The position numbers and the translations under genes are program-made. From positions 42,330 to 106,329 of the forward strand of contig NZ_JAXOUF010000016.1 of assembly GCF_034424805.1 (NCBI RefSeq): a stretch of DNA of 64,000 nt, in the 5' to 3' direction. The notes below the pieces were generated by a model. The model was not told where the DNA came from. It saw only the letters and a list, made by a program, of their open reading frames with translations, and did no database searches. Each line of letters begins with the position of its first letter. The first letter of the stretch is position 1. Positions 24,412-33,108 of the stretch are shown piece after piece. This stretch comes from Labrys sedimenti. GTDB lineage: Bacteria > Pseudomonadota > Alphaproteobacteria > Rhizobiales > Labraceae.

Positions 24412-26481
24412 ATGGCCGGTGTGATGCCTCGCCCGAGTTTCCTTCCCGCCCGTCCGTCGTTCAACCTGCCGCATCTGGCCATGCCGCCGCGGGCCGACTG
24501 GATCTTCGCATTCCGCACCACCGTCATCGGGCTCGTTGCCCTGGCGATCGCCTACGCGCTCGGGCTCGAGCAGCCGCAATGGGCGATGATGACCGTCTAT
24601 ATCGTCAGCCAGCCCGTCGCCGGCATGGTGCTCGCCAAGGGCTTGTTCCGGCTGGCCGGCACGCTGATCGGTGCCCTCGCCTCGGTGGCGATGGTCAAGC
24701 TGACGGGGAGCGAGCATCTGCTCTTCCTGGCGCTGCTGGCCGCCTGGATCGGCCTGTGCACCTTCGTGGCCTCGACCCTGCGCAACCCCGAAGCCTATGG
24801 GGCGGTGCTGGCCGGCTATACGGCCGCCATCATCGGCCTGCCCGCTTTCGACAATCCCCATCTCGTCAATGAGCTGGCGGTGGCGCGCTGCATCGAGATC
24901 ATGCTCGGCATCGTCTGTGCGGGCCTGGCCAGCCGCTTCCTGCTGCCGCAACTCGCCCGCGACGTGCTGGTGGAGCGGGCTGGCGCCAGCCTCAGGGACA
25001 TTGCCCGCTATGGGGCGGGCGCGATCGGCGGCACGGCGAAGGCCGAGCTCGACACCCGCTATCAGCGCCTGATCGTCGATATCGAGGCGCTGGCGGGCAT
25101 GCGCGCCTATGCCCGGCTGGAAGCACCCAGCCTGGTCACGCATGGGCGCATGGCCCGGCACACGATCGGTCACATGCTCTCGGCCATCTCGGCCGTGCAC
25201 ACCCTGCTTGCCCATGCCAGCGCGCCCGACTCGAGTTGGCGCCCGCTGCTCAACCGCATCAGGACCATGCTGGACGGAATTGCCCAGGGCGATTGGCTCA
25301 CCCAGGACGTCCGCCCCTGGCTGCGGCAGATCGAGGAATTCTGCCGCGAGGCCGAGGCGATGCGCAGCGCGCCGCTGCAGCCGCACGAGGACCGAGCCGC
25401 GGCGGCGGCCCGCATCACTTTGCTGATCGAGTTCCTCACCGCCATCCGCCAGGTGCTGGAGGGACTGGCCGCCCTGCGGCTGCGTGCGCCCGACCCGCCC
25501 GGCCAATGGAAGCTGCCGGCCCTCACCATCGATCGCGACTACGAGGTGGCGGCCGTCAACGCCATCAGGGCGGCGATCGCCACCACCATCGTCACCGCCT
25601 ATTGGATCGCCACGCGCTGGGCCGATCTCGCCGGAGCGGCGGTGATGGTGGCGGTGATGTCGAGCCTGTTCGCCACCATGCCCAATCCGCTGCGGTCGGC
25701 CTGGGACTTCCTCAAGGGCACGGCCTATTCGGTGCCGGTCGCCTTCCTGGTCGGCCAGCTCATGCTGCCGCATCTGCCGGGGCTCCCCTGGCTGCTGGCG
25801 CTGATCGGGCTGGTGCTGCTGCCGGCGGCGCTGGGCATGGCCAATCCGCGCTTCACGCCGATCGCCACCGCCTTCGCCATCAATTTCCTGCTCTTTCTCA
25901 ATCCGCGCCAGCCCATGGTGGCCGAGCCCTGGCTGTTCATGAACGCGGCGATCGCGGTGCTCGGCGGCGGGCTGCTCAGCCTTGCCGTGTTCGCGGTGGT
26001 CCTGCCCCGGCGGCCGCAAAGCGTGGTCGAGCGGGTGGTGGAGGCTTTCCGGGCCGACCTGACCCGGCTTTGCCTGCATGAGCGCCTGCCCAAGCCCTCC
26101 GCCTTCGAGAGCCTGGCCTATGACCGCATCAACCAGCTGATGGCGCCGCTGGAACGTGTCGGCAGCAAGGGCCAATATGTGCTGGACGGGAGCCTTGCAG
26201 CGGTGACAATGGGGCTCGAGATCCTGCGCCTGCGCCGCTTCCTGCGCGAGGGCATGATCGAGCCCGACCATGCCGCTGCCGTCTCGGAGATGCTGGTGCG
26301 TGTCGCCGGTCTCCTCGCCATCCGCATCCCGCATGCCAAGCTGCTGCGCGACATGATCGTGTCGCTGCGGGAATTGGCGGCCGAGATCGTCAAGGAAACC
26401 AGCCCGAACGCGCATCTGCAGGCGGCCGCCTCCCTCAGGGTGATCGCCTTGGCCCTGGAGGATCATCCGCTCTATTTCTGA
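24412..26481 (+). CDS. FUSC family membrane protein (YccS/AaeB-like)
   Basis: About 689 residues. An N-terminal membrane block of about six helices starts with IFAFRTTVIGLVALAIAYALG and contains QPQWAMMTVYIVSQPVAGMV, a typical FUSC segment. A soluble helical middle follows (about 170-380), then a second membrane block (AIATTIVTAYWIATRWADLAG to about 590) and a cytosolic tail. Family members are linked to efflux of aromatic acids such as fusaric acid. The frame runs upstream to 24235 into the methyltransferase gene; starts at 24412 or 24424 are more reasonable. No membrane-fusion partner is adjacent, so efflux is only a family-based inference. Confidence 0.85.
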   Translation: MAGVMPRPSFLPARPSFNLPHLAMPPRADWIFAFRTTVIGLVALAIAYALGLEQPQWAMMTVYIVSQPVAGMVLAKGLFRLAGTLIGALASVAMVKLTGSEHLLFLALLAAWIGLCTFVASTLRNPEAYGAVLAGYTAAIIGLPAFDNPHLVNELAVARCIEIMLGIVCAGLASRFLLPQLARDVLVERAGASLRDIARYGAGAIGGTAKAELDTRYQRLIVDIEALAGMRAYARLEAPSLVTHGRMARHTIGHMLSAISAVHTLLAHASAPDSSWRPLLNRIRTMLDGIAQGDWLTQDVRPWLRQIEEFCREAEAMRSAPLQPHEDRAAAAARITLLIEFLTAIRQVLEGLAALRLRAPDPPGQWKLPALTIDRDYEVAAVNAIRAAIATTIVTAYWIATRWADLAGAAVMVAVMSSLFATMPNPLRSAWDFLKGTAYSVPVAFLVGQLMLPHLPGLPWLLALIGLVLLPAALGMANPRFTPIATAFAINFLLFLNPRQPMVAEPWLFMNAAIAVLGGGLLSLAVFAVVLPRRPQSVVERVVEAFRADLTRLCLHERLPKPSAFESLAYDRINQLMAPLERVGSKGQYVLDGSLAAVTMGLEILRLRRFLREGMIEPDHAAAVSEMLVRVAGLLAIRIPHAKLLRDMIVSLRELAAEIVKETSPNAHLQAAASLRVIALALEDHPLYF

Positions 26482-26549
26482 GGCTGGCAGGGAGGCGGCA
26501 TGGCGGATGATTTTCCGGCTGTTAACCTCGGCGGGCTTAGTCTGGTGCC

Positions 26550-27488
26550 ATGTCCAAGCCCGCCAGCGACAGCCGCCTGATCAATGCCTTTCTCGACATG
26601 GTGTCCGCCGAGCGCGGCGGCGCCGACAATACGCTGCAGGCCTATCGGCGCGATCTCACCGACTACAGCGATTTTCTGAAGGGGCGGGGGGGCGCGATCG
26701 CCTCGGCGGGTGCCGATGAGGCCCGTGCGCATCTCGCCGCCCTCAGTGATCTCGGTTTCAAGGCGACCACCCTGGCGCGCCATCTGTCGGCGATCCGGCA
26801 GCTGCACAAATTCCTCTACGCCGAAGGCTTCCGCACCGACGACCCGACCACTGTGCTCGACGGGCCGAAACGCGGGCGTGCCCTTCCCAAGGTGCTGGAT
26901 GTGGCCGAGGTCGATCGCCTGCTGGCGGCGGTGGCCGAGGGGATCGAGGACGCTGCCCGTCCCTTGTCGGAACGCCTGAGGGCGGCACGGATGAGCGCCC
27001 TGCTCGAGACGCTCTATGCCTCGGGGCTGCGCGTGTCGGAACTCGTCAGCCTCAAGCGTACCGCGGCGCGGCCCGGGCTTGCCATGCTGAATGTGGTCGG
27101 CAAGGGCGCCAAGGAAAGGCTGGTGCCGCTCACAGAGGCCGCTCGGCGAGCCATGCAGGCCTATCTCGGCTTGCTCGCTCAGGCGGGCAGGGACGGCGCC
27201 TCTCCTTGGCTGTTCCCGTCCTTCGGCGAGAGCGGCCATCTTACGCGGCAGCATTTTGCGCGGGAGTTGAAGATGCTGGCGGTGAGCGCCGGCATGCGTG
27301 CCGATCGCATCAGCCCGCATGTGCTGCGCCATGCCTTTGCCAGCCATCTCCTGCAGAACGGTGCGGATCTGCGTTCCGTGCAGATGATGCTGGGCCATGC
27401 CGACATCGCCACGACGCAGATCTATACGCATGTGCTGGATGAGCGCGTGAAGGCGATGGTACGCGACCTGCATCCTCTGGCGGATTGA
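26550..27488 (+). CDS. xerD: Tyrosine recombinase XerD
   Basis: The 312-residue protein has the N-terminal SAM-like core-binding domain (about 8-100) and the catalytic domain with all expected residues: R161 in SGLRVSEL, K185 in GKGAKERLVPL, H257 and R260 in SPHVLRHAFASHLL, H283 in LGHADIATTQ, and nucleophile Y292 in IYTHV. With XerC it resolves chromosome dimers at dif. Position near aroK/aroB matches the usual xerD locus of alphaproteobacteria, so this is the housekeeping enzyme and not a phage or integron integrase. The ATG at 26550 gives the normal length. Confidence 0.93.
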   Translation: MSKPASDSRLINAFLDMVSAERGGADNTLQAYRRDLTDYSDFLKGRGGAIASAGADEARAHLAALSDLGFKATTLARHLSAIRQLHKFLYAEGFRTDDPTTVLDGPKRGRALPKVLDVAEVDRLLAAVAEGIEDAARPLSERLRAARMSALLETLYASGLRVSELVSLKRTAARPGLAMLNVVGKGAKERLVPLTEAARRAMQAYLGLLAQAGRDGASPWLFPSFGESGHLTRQHFARELKMLAVSAGMRADRISPHVLRHAFASHLLQNGADLRSVQMMLGHADIATTQIYTHVLDERVKAMVRDLHPLAD

Positions 27489-28309
27489 TGCAGGGCCCCC
27501 AAGGGGCTGCCGCTCTTCATCGATGGGGAAACCCGGATAGTCGGCCTTTCTGCCTGGGTTCCTCACCCCATCCTTGATCTTTGCTGCCATCTCCCGGGCT
27601 GGGCTGTCGCATCGCATGCCGTTGTTCCCGCGATTGTGTCTGGCAAGTGCTCGGGTTCGGCGGCAGAAGCATGAGGACGTTTCTATTTTGATTGTTTTGA
27701 ACGTCCGGCCACGCATCCGCTTACGATCAGGTAAACTATTCAATCGGCATGAGAATTTGCAAAACACCCGGATAAATCAATAAACTTGAGCAATTGGTGA
27801 AATTTTATTGTGCATCTCATAGCATAATAACAATTTATAATTGTGTGATCTATCTTTATAGGGAATTGTATTGGATTGATATTGTTGTGCGCGCTTCAAT
27901 ATTTATATAATTTAGATCAAATTTATTTACAGACTTTCTCGATATTTCTGAAATTAAGCTGAGGTTGGCATATTATTTCGCGGCACGAATAAACTTACTT
28001 GCGCCGTTGCTGTAGCGGCACAATAGGTTTGTTATAAAAACCCCCCGGTATTGCCAGGATAATTTTAGTTTTTATTTGTATATTTTTCATTTGGAAGCAG
28101 TATTTTACCTCTAAAAGACTTCTGTTTTATGCAATATATACTAAAATTCGATGTAAATTGTACTTGATTTCAATTCTTATTGTCTTGTCCGTGACGTAGA
28201 TTATCGAGAATTGAGTTTTATACTATATTGTTCATTTTGATGTAAAATATAGACTTGACATGAATGTCTTGTATCAAATACATCATTTAAAGTTCTGGTG
28301 AGTGCTAGT
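27489..28309. other. AT-rich non-coding stretch upstream of the rhamnose genes
   Basis: No credible gene in about 820 bases. From about 27660 the composition drops sharply, to roughly a quarter to a third G+C by eye, against more than 60% around it. A small palindrome ACAATT-TAT-AATTGT lies at 27830-27844. Such AT-rich tracts in front of polysaccharide genes are often bound by silencers such as MucR/Ros or H-NS-like proteins in alphaproteobacteria; that is inference here. Confidence 0.75.
28255..28284 (+). promoter_or_regulatory. Candidate housekeeping promoter for the rfb genes
   Basis: A perfect TTGACA at 28255-28260, an 18-base spacer and TACATC (four of six matches to TATAAT) at 28279-28284. 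Transcription would begin near 28291, about 20 bases before the rfbC start. The AT-rich background raises the chance of such a match. Confidence 0.4.
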
Positions 28310-28894
28310 ATGATGATTGTCGAGCGCCTAGCCATCCCCGAAGTCGTGCGAGTTCGCCCTCGACGTTTTGGTGATGCCCGTGGCTACTTCTCGGAAGTGT
28401 TTAGTGCGCGCGGGTTTTGCCAGCATGTTGCCGAAGTAGAATTCGTTCAGGACAACGAGGCCCTGTCCGGCGCCGCCGGCACGCTGCGAGGCTTGCATTT
28501 CCAGCGTTCGCCGATGGCACAGGGCAAGCTGATCCGCGTCATTCGCGGTGCGATATTCGACGTGGCCGTCGATATCCGCCAGGGCTCGCCGACCTATGGC
28601 AGACATGTCTCGGCGCGTCTCGACGGGGTCGACGGCGATCAGCTGTGGGTGCCCGTCGGTTTCGCCCATGGCTATTGCACGTTGGAGCCGGATACGCTGG
28701 TGGCCTACAAGGTCACCAATTACTACAGCCCCGACGACGATGGCGGTATTCTGTGGAATGACCCCGCGATCGGCATCGAATGGCCCGTGCCGGCACAGGA
28801 GCCCGTGCTTTCTGTCAAGGATCAGGGGTTGCCGCTCCTGAAAGACTTGCCGGCTCAATTTCATTACAGCTCCGAACAGGAAGGTGTCGCATGA
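28310..28894 (+). CDS. rfbC: dTDP-4-dehydrorhamnose 3,5-epimerase
   Basis: The 194-residue cupin enzyme carries out the third step of dTDP-L-rhamnose synthesis. Signatures: RRFGDARGYFSEVF, FVQDNEALS, RGLHFQ (60-65, catalytic H63), KLIRVIRGAIFDVAVDIR with conserved K73, and WVPVGFAHGYCTLEPD (113-128). A GTG at 28298 in frame is an alternative start; the ATG at 28310 has GGTGAG seven bases upstream. Its stop overlaps the next ATG (ATGA). It opens a four-gene dTDP-rhamnose set in the order C-B-D-A. Confidence 0.95.
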   Translation: MMIVERLAIPEVVRVRPRRFGDARGYFSEVFSARGFCQHVAEVEFVQDNEALSGAAGTLRGLHFQRSPMAQGKLIRVIRGAIFDVAVDIRQGSPTYGRHVSARLDGVDGDQLWVPVGFAHGYCTLEPDTLVAYKVTNYYSPDDDGGILWNDPAIGIEWPVPAQEPVLSVKDQGLPLLKDLPAQFHYSSEQEGVA

Positions 28895-29946
28895 TGCGTG
28901 TTCTGGTGACAGGCGGTGCAGGCTTCATCGGTTCGGCCGTGGTGCGCCTGCTGGTGGGCGAGGGGGATGTCGAGGTGCTCAACTTCGACAAGCTGACCTA
29001 TGCAGGCAATCCCCATTCCCTGCGCTCGATAGCCGGCTCACGAAATTATCGTTTCATGCGGGGCGACATCACCGACAGGCTGAAGCTGGACGCGGTCATG
29101 ATGACTTTTCGCCCGAATGCGGTGATGCATCTGGCCGCCGAGAGCCATGTCGACCGCTCGATCGTCGGAGCCGACGATTTCATCCAGACCAATATCGTGG
29201 GGACCTATACCTTGCTGGAGGCGGCGCGCGCCTATTGGCGTACGCTTTCGGGTCGGGAGCGCGACGCGTTCCGCTTCCTGCACGTCTCCACCGACGAGGT
29301 CTATGGCTCGCTCGGCAGTGACGGTCTCTTCACTGAGACCACCCGCTACGATCCGAGCTCGCCCTATTCGGCCAGCAAGGCGGCGTCCGACCACCTGGCC
29401 CGGGCCTGGATGCGCACCTATGGCCTGCCGGTGCTGATCTCCAACTGCTCGAACAATTACGGTCCGTATCATTTTCCTGAAAAGCTCATCCCGCTCGTCA
29501 TCCTGAACGCGCTGGAGGGGCGCACTCTGCCGGTCTATGGCGATGGCAGCAATGTGCGGGACTGGCTTTTCGTGGAAGACCACGCCCGTGCCCTGTGGTC
29601 GATCGTGCGGACGGGCCGGCCGGGAGAGACCTATAATGTCGGTGGGCGCAGCGAGCGCAGCAATCTGAGCGTCGTCGAGACCATCTGCGACGTCCTGGAC
29701 GGGCTCGTCGGTGGTTCGCGTCCGCGGCGGGATCTGATCGCCTTCGTGCCGGACCGTCCGGGGCATGACCAGCGCTATGCGATCGACGCCGGCAAACTCG
29801 AGACGGAGCTGGGCTGGCGTGCCCTCGAGACCTTCGAATCCGGCATCCGGCATACGGTGCAGTGGTATCTCGACAATGATTGGTGGTGGCGCCCGATCCG
29901 CTCGGGGGTCTATGCCGGCGAACGGCTGGGGCTCGTCAGCGCCTGA
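28891..29946 (+). CDS. rfbB: dTDP-glucose 4,6-dehydratase
   Basis: The 351-residue short-chain dehydrogenase-type enzyme converts dTDP-glucose to dTDP-4-keto-6-deoxyglucose with bound NAD. GGAGFIG (8-14) binds NAD; STDEVYGSLG contains the catalytic T134-D135-E136; YSASK (159-163) supplies Y and K; NCSNNYGPYHFPEKLIPL and VYGDGSNVRDWLFVEDH are family blocks. The ATG at 28891 follows AGGAAGG and overlaps the rfbC stop. The frame extends further upstream into rfbC but those starts make no sense. Confidence 0.96.
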   Translation: MMRVLVTGGAGFIGSAVVRLLVGEGDVEVLNFDKLTYAGNPHSLRSIAGSRNYRFMRGDITDRLKLDAVMMTFRPNAVMHLAAESHVDRSIVGADDFIQTNIVGTYTLLEAARAYWRTLSGRERDAFRFLHVSTDEVYGSLGSDGLFTETTRYDPSSPYSASKAASDHLARAWMRTYGLPVLISNCSNNYGPYHFPEKLIPLVILNALEGRTLPVYGDGSNVRDWLFVEDHARALWSIVRTGRPGETYNVGGRSERSNLSVVETICDVLDGLVGGSRPRRDLIAFVPDRPGHDQRYAIDAGKLETELGWRALETFESGIRHTVQWYLDNDWWWRPIRSGVYAGERLGLVSA

Positions 29947-29980
29947 GCCTGCCGGTCATCCGGATCCAGGAGGTTTCGCG

Positions 29981-30916
29981 ATGCGTATTGTGGTGACGGG
30001 CAGGGAAGGGCAACTGGCTCGCTCCCTGCAGGCCGTTGGCGCGTCCTTGGGCGTGGATATCGTCTGTCTCGGCCGGCCTGAGCTCGATCTGGTCGTGCCG
30101 GCGAGCATTCCGGCGGCGCTCCTCGCCTCCGAGGCGGATGCAATCATCAATGCCGCCGCCTATACGGCGGTCGACCGGGCCGAGAGCGAACCGGAGAAGG
30201 CCCATGCGGTCAACGCCGTCGGCGCGGGGCTCGTCGCGGAGGCCGCGCAACGGCTCGGCGTGCCGATCGTGCATGTCTCGACCGATTATGTCTTCGACGG
30301 CACCGCACGCCATCCCTATCGTGAGGAGGATCGGGTCTGTCCGCTCGGCGCCTACGGTGCGTCCAAGCATGAAGGCGAAGTGCGCGTTGCCGCCGCCAAT
30401 CCCCGCCATGTGATCTGCCGCACCTCATGGGTCTATTCGCCCCATGGCCAGAATTTCGTGAAGACGATGTTGCGGCTCGCCGGCGAACGCGACGAGGTCG
30501 GCGTCGTCTCCGACCAGTTCGGCTGCCCGACCTATGCCCTCGATCTCGCCGAGACGCTGTTGCGGATCGCCCGAAAGGTGGTCGAGGAAAAGGCGGCCGC
30601 CTCGCCCTTGTTCGGCGTATTTCATGTTGCCGGCGGCGGTGAGGCGAGCTGGGCCGATCTCGCCGAGGCGGTGTTTGCGGCGTCTGCCTCTTCAGGTGGT
30701 CCTTCGGCCCGCGTCAGGCGGATCGAGACCAAGGACTATCCCACGCCGGCTCGCCGTCCTGCCGATTCAAGGCTGGACACGGCCAGGCTGCGGGAACGCT
30801 ACGGTATTGCCTTGCCCGATTGGCGCGCCTCGATCGGCGACTGCGTATCGCGCCTGCAGGCGGGGCGTGCCGGCGCTGGCTCATCCTCTCTCGTTTCTCC
30901 TCTTGCTTCGTCCTAA
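29981..30916 (+). CDS. rfbD: dTDP-4-dehydrorhamnose reductase
   Basis: The 311-residue enzyme performs the last step to dTDP-L-rhamnose using NAD(P)H. It has GREGQLARSL (7-16) at the dinucleotide site, INAAAYTAVDRAESE (56-70), STDYVFDG (100-107) and the catalytic YGASK (125-129), followed by RTSWVYSPHGQNFVKTML. AGGAGG at 29968 lies just upstream of the ATG at 29981, a strong ribosome-binding site that settles the start although the frame is open to 29765. Confidence 0.95.
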   Translation: MRIVVTGREGQLARSLQAVGASLGVDIVCLGRPELDLVVPASIPAALLASEADAIINAAAYTAVDRAESEPEKAHAVNAVGAGLVAEAAQRLGVPIVHVSTDYVFDGTARHPYREEDRVCPLGAYGASKHEGEVRVAAANPRHVICRTSWVYSPHGQNFVKTMLRLAGERDEVGVVSDQFGCPTYALDLAETLLRIARKVVEEKAAASPLFGVFHVAGGGEASWADLAEAVFAASASSGGPSARVRRIETKDYPTPARRPADSRLDTARLRERYGIALPDWRASIGDCVSRLQAGRAGAGSSSLVSPLASS

Positions 30917-30973
30917 CGGCCTTCGCAATCGGCCGCCCGTGGTGTTGTTTTTTGATCAAGGAAGTTATTGAGA

Positions 30974-31855
30974 ATGCGCGGTATCATACTGGCCGGCGGC
31001 AGTGGCACCCGGCTCTATCCGATGACCAGCATCACCTCCAAGCAGTTGCTGCCGATCTACGACAAGCCGATGATCTATTACCCGCTGAGCACCTTCATGC
31101 AGGCGGGCATTCGCGAAATCCTGCTGATCTCCACCCCGCATGACCTGCCGCTGTTCCGCAAGATGCTCGGCGACGGCACGCAATGGGGCCTGAAGCTCAG
31201 CTATGCCGAGCAGCCGCGCCCGGACGGCCTGGCCCAGGCCTTCGTCATCGGGGCCGATTTCGTGGCGGGCGAGCCTTCGGCGCTCATCCTGGGCGACAAT
31301 CTGTTCTATGGCGCCGGCCTGCCCGGCCTGATGCGCTCGGCCGTCTCCCGGCGGGAGGGGGCCACCGTGTTCGCCTATCACGTCACCGATCCCGAACGCT
31401 ATGGCGTGGTCGGTTTCGACGAGAACGCGGTGGCGACCTCGATCGAGGAGAAGCCCAGGCAGCCCAAATCCAATTGGGCGGTGACGGGGCTGTATTTCTA
31501 CGATGCCGAAGTGGTCGACATCGCCCGGACCATCAAGCCCTCGGCGCGCGGCGAATATGAGATCACCGACGTCAACCGCATTTATATGGAGCGGGGCGGC
31601 CTGCATGTGGAGCGCATGCGGCGGGGCTATGCCTGGCTCGACACCGGCACGCCCGACAGCCTGCTGCAGGCCGCCGAATTCGTGCGCGTGCTCGAGCACC
31701 GACAGGGCGTGCGCCTGGCCTGCCCGGAAGAGATCGCCTTTTCCAGCGGCTGGATCGACGCCGATCAACTGCGCCACCTCGCCAGGAAGGTCGAGAACAG
31801 CAGCTACGGCAAATATCTCCTGCGCGTATTGGAGGAAGAGTCGCTCCTTTGGTGA
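30974..31855 (+). CDS. rfbA: Glucose-1-phosphate thymidylyltransferase
   Basis: The 293-residue nucleotidyltransferase joins glucose-1-phosphate and dTTP, the first step to dTDP-L-rhamnose. The N-terminal signature LAGGSGTRLYPMT (6-18), SKQLLPIYDKPMIYYPLS, the metal site in LILGDNLFYG and EEKPRQPKSNWAVTGLYFYD are all present; length is standard. A TTG at 30968 is in frame, but ATG 30974 gives the exact family start MRGIILAGG. It completes the rhamnose set. Confidence 0.96.
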   Translation: MRGIILAGGSGTRLYPMTSITSKQLLPIYDKPMIYYPLSTFMQAGIREILLISTPHDLPLFRKMLGDGTQWGLKLSYAEQPRPDGLAQAFVIGADFVAGEPSALILGDNLFYGAGLPGLMRSAVSRREGATVFAYHVTDPERYGVVGFDENAVATSIEEKPRQPKSNWAVTGLYFYDAEVVDIARTIKPSARGEYEITDVNRIYMERGGLHVERMRRGYAWLDTGTPDSLLQAAEFVRVLEHRQGVRLACPEEIAFSSGWIDADQLRHLARKVENSSYGKYLLRVLEEESLLW

Positions 31856-31898
31856 GGCCCGAGCGGCCTAGAGATCAGGTTGGGAATCGGGCGAGGCC

Positions 31899-32933
31899 AT
31901 GCTGTTCAACATCGAATCCGACGAGGGCGGTGAGATCACCGGCTATGTCGTCCCGGACGACTTCGAGAAGACGCCGATCCTGCATGTCCTCGTTGACGGA
32001 CAGGTAGCCGCCCGCATCCGCTGCAGCGAGCCGCGCCCGGCCCTGGTCGCGGCGGGGCGCCACCTCAACGGCCTGTGCGGCTTCCTGCTCAACGATGCCA
32101 ATGTCCCCGGCCTCGGCGCCATGCGCTATGTCGAGGTGGTGGACGAGGAAAGCGGCATCCTGATCTATCGCCGCAATCTGGACGCTCCCGGCTTGCCCAA
32201 CCGCTTGTTCCGGCTGGAGACGCATCTATTCCCGCTTTGGGGGCTCGATGCGGCGCTCAAGCAACATTTCAACTATTTCCACCGGGGTATCGAGCGGCTG
32301 GGAAGCGAGACGGCGACCCAGATCTTTCATTTGTTGAACACCACCTCGCTCTATGTCAGCGGGCGGCTCACGCTGAGGCAATATGATGCCTTGATTCATG
32401 AGCGCTTTACCTGGGTAACCCTGCTGCACGATCCCTATTACGAACTGGCCGAGCGGCTGATGGCCCTCAAGCTGGTGCCCAAATATGGTGACGCCCTGCT
32501 GGGCCAGCGCGATCTTTCCGTCTTCAAGCCCGCGATCGATTTCGTTGCCGATCTCGAGACGGACGAGGAGGGACTGACCAAGGCCTTCGCCGAGATGCCG
32601 GGCCCGGTGATTTCAATCCTGTCCAATCCGCTTGCGCGCCAGCTCGCCGCCGAAAGCTTCGACGCCCTGTTGCCGCGCGGCGCCGTGGCGACGGCGCTTG
32701 CCAATCTTGCCACGGCCGGGGTCCTCGGCATACGCGAACGGCCGCATGTCTTCGCCGAAGACCTCGAACAGATCATGCGCATGCCCCAGGGCGCCGTACA
32801 GATCGCGCCCCTGTTGCCGCCCGTGCAGGCCCTGGCCGAGCGGCTGCGCAGATTACCCGAGACCGAGGTGCTGCTCGAGGCCGACCTCGACATCTACTCG
32901 CAGGTCAAGGCGGCGGTTGCAGGCGGTGGCTGA
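31899..32933 (+). CDS. Unknown protein, possibly sulfotransferase-related
   Basis: A 344-residue soluble protein without signal peptide. The N-terminal 90 residues look like a beta-rich domain (GYVVPDDFEKTPILHVLVDGQ). The middle contains YVSGRLTLRQYDALIHERFT then WVTLLHDPYYELAERLMAL, which in shape resembles the LRDP-containing segment of polysaccharide sulfotransferases, but no PAPS-binding loop is seen at the start, so catalytic activity is doubtful. It follows rfbA by 43 bases on the same strand and is probably part of the polysaccharide locus. I do not recognise the family with certainty. Confidence 0.6.
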   Translation: MLFNIESDEGGEITGYVVPDDFEKTPILHVLVDGQVAARIRCSEPRPALVAAGRHLNGLCGFLLNDANVPGLGAMRYVEVVDEESGILIYRRNLDAPGLPNRLFRLETHLFPLWGLDAALKQHFNYFHRGIERLGSETATQIFHLLNTTSLYVSGRLTLRQYDALIHERFTWVTLLHDPYYELAERLMALKLVPKYGDALLGQRDLSVFKPAIDFVADLETDEEGLTKAFAEMPGPVISILSNPLARQLAAESFDALLPRGAVATALANLATAGVLGIRERPHVFAEDLEQIMRMPQGAVQIAPLLPPVQALAERLRRLPETEVLLEADLDIYSQVKAAVAGGG

Positions 32934-33108
32934 CAGGGCCGAAGAAACACGGTTTGCGCATCGTCACGCGATATGTCGGCATTGCCGAATTTATGTTTGC
33001 AGAAAACAAACTTTTTATGCTATTTCAAAAGGCGTACGCGATACCTCATCGGAAGTACGGGTGGCTGTGGGGGACAGGCCGGAATTCCGACGGATGCAGG
33101 AGGAATGA

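Noticed and set aside
24367..26466. Open frame of 699 codons on the minus strand
   Set aside because: Antisense to the FUSC gene; rich in H, R, Q and G with no family features.
26550..27488. Mobile-element integrase
   Set aside because: The tyrosine recombinase is the housekeeping XerD by length, residues and neighbourhood; no att-like direct repeats were noticed.
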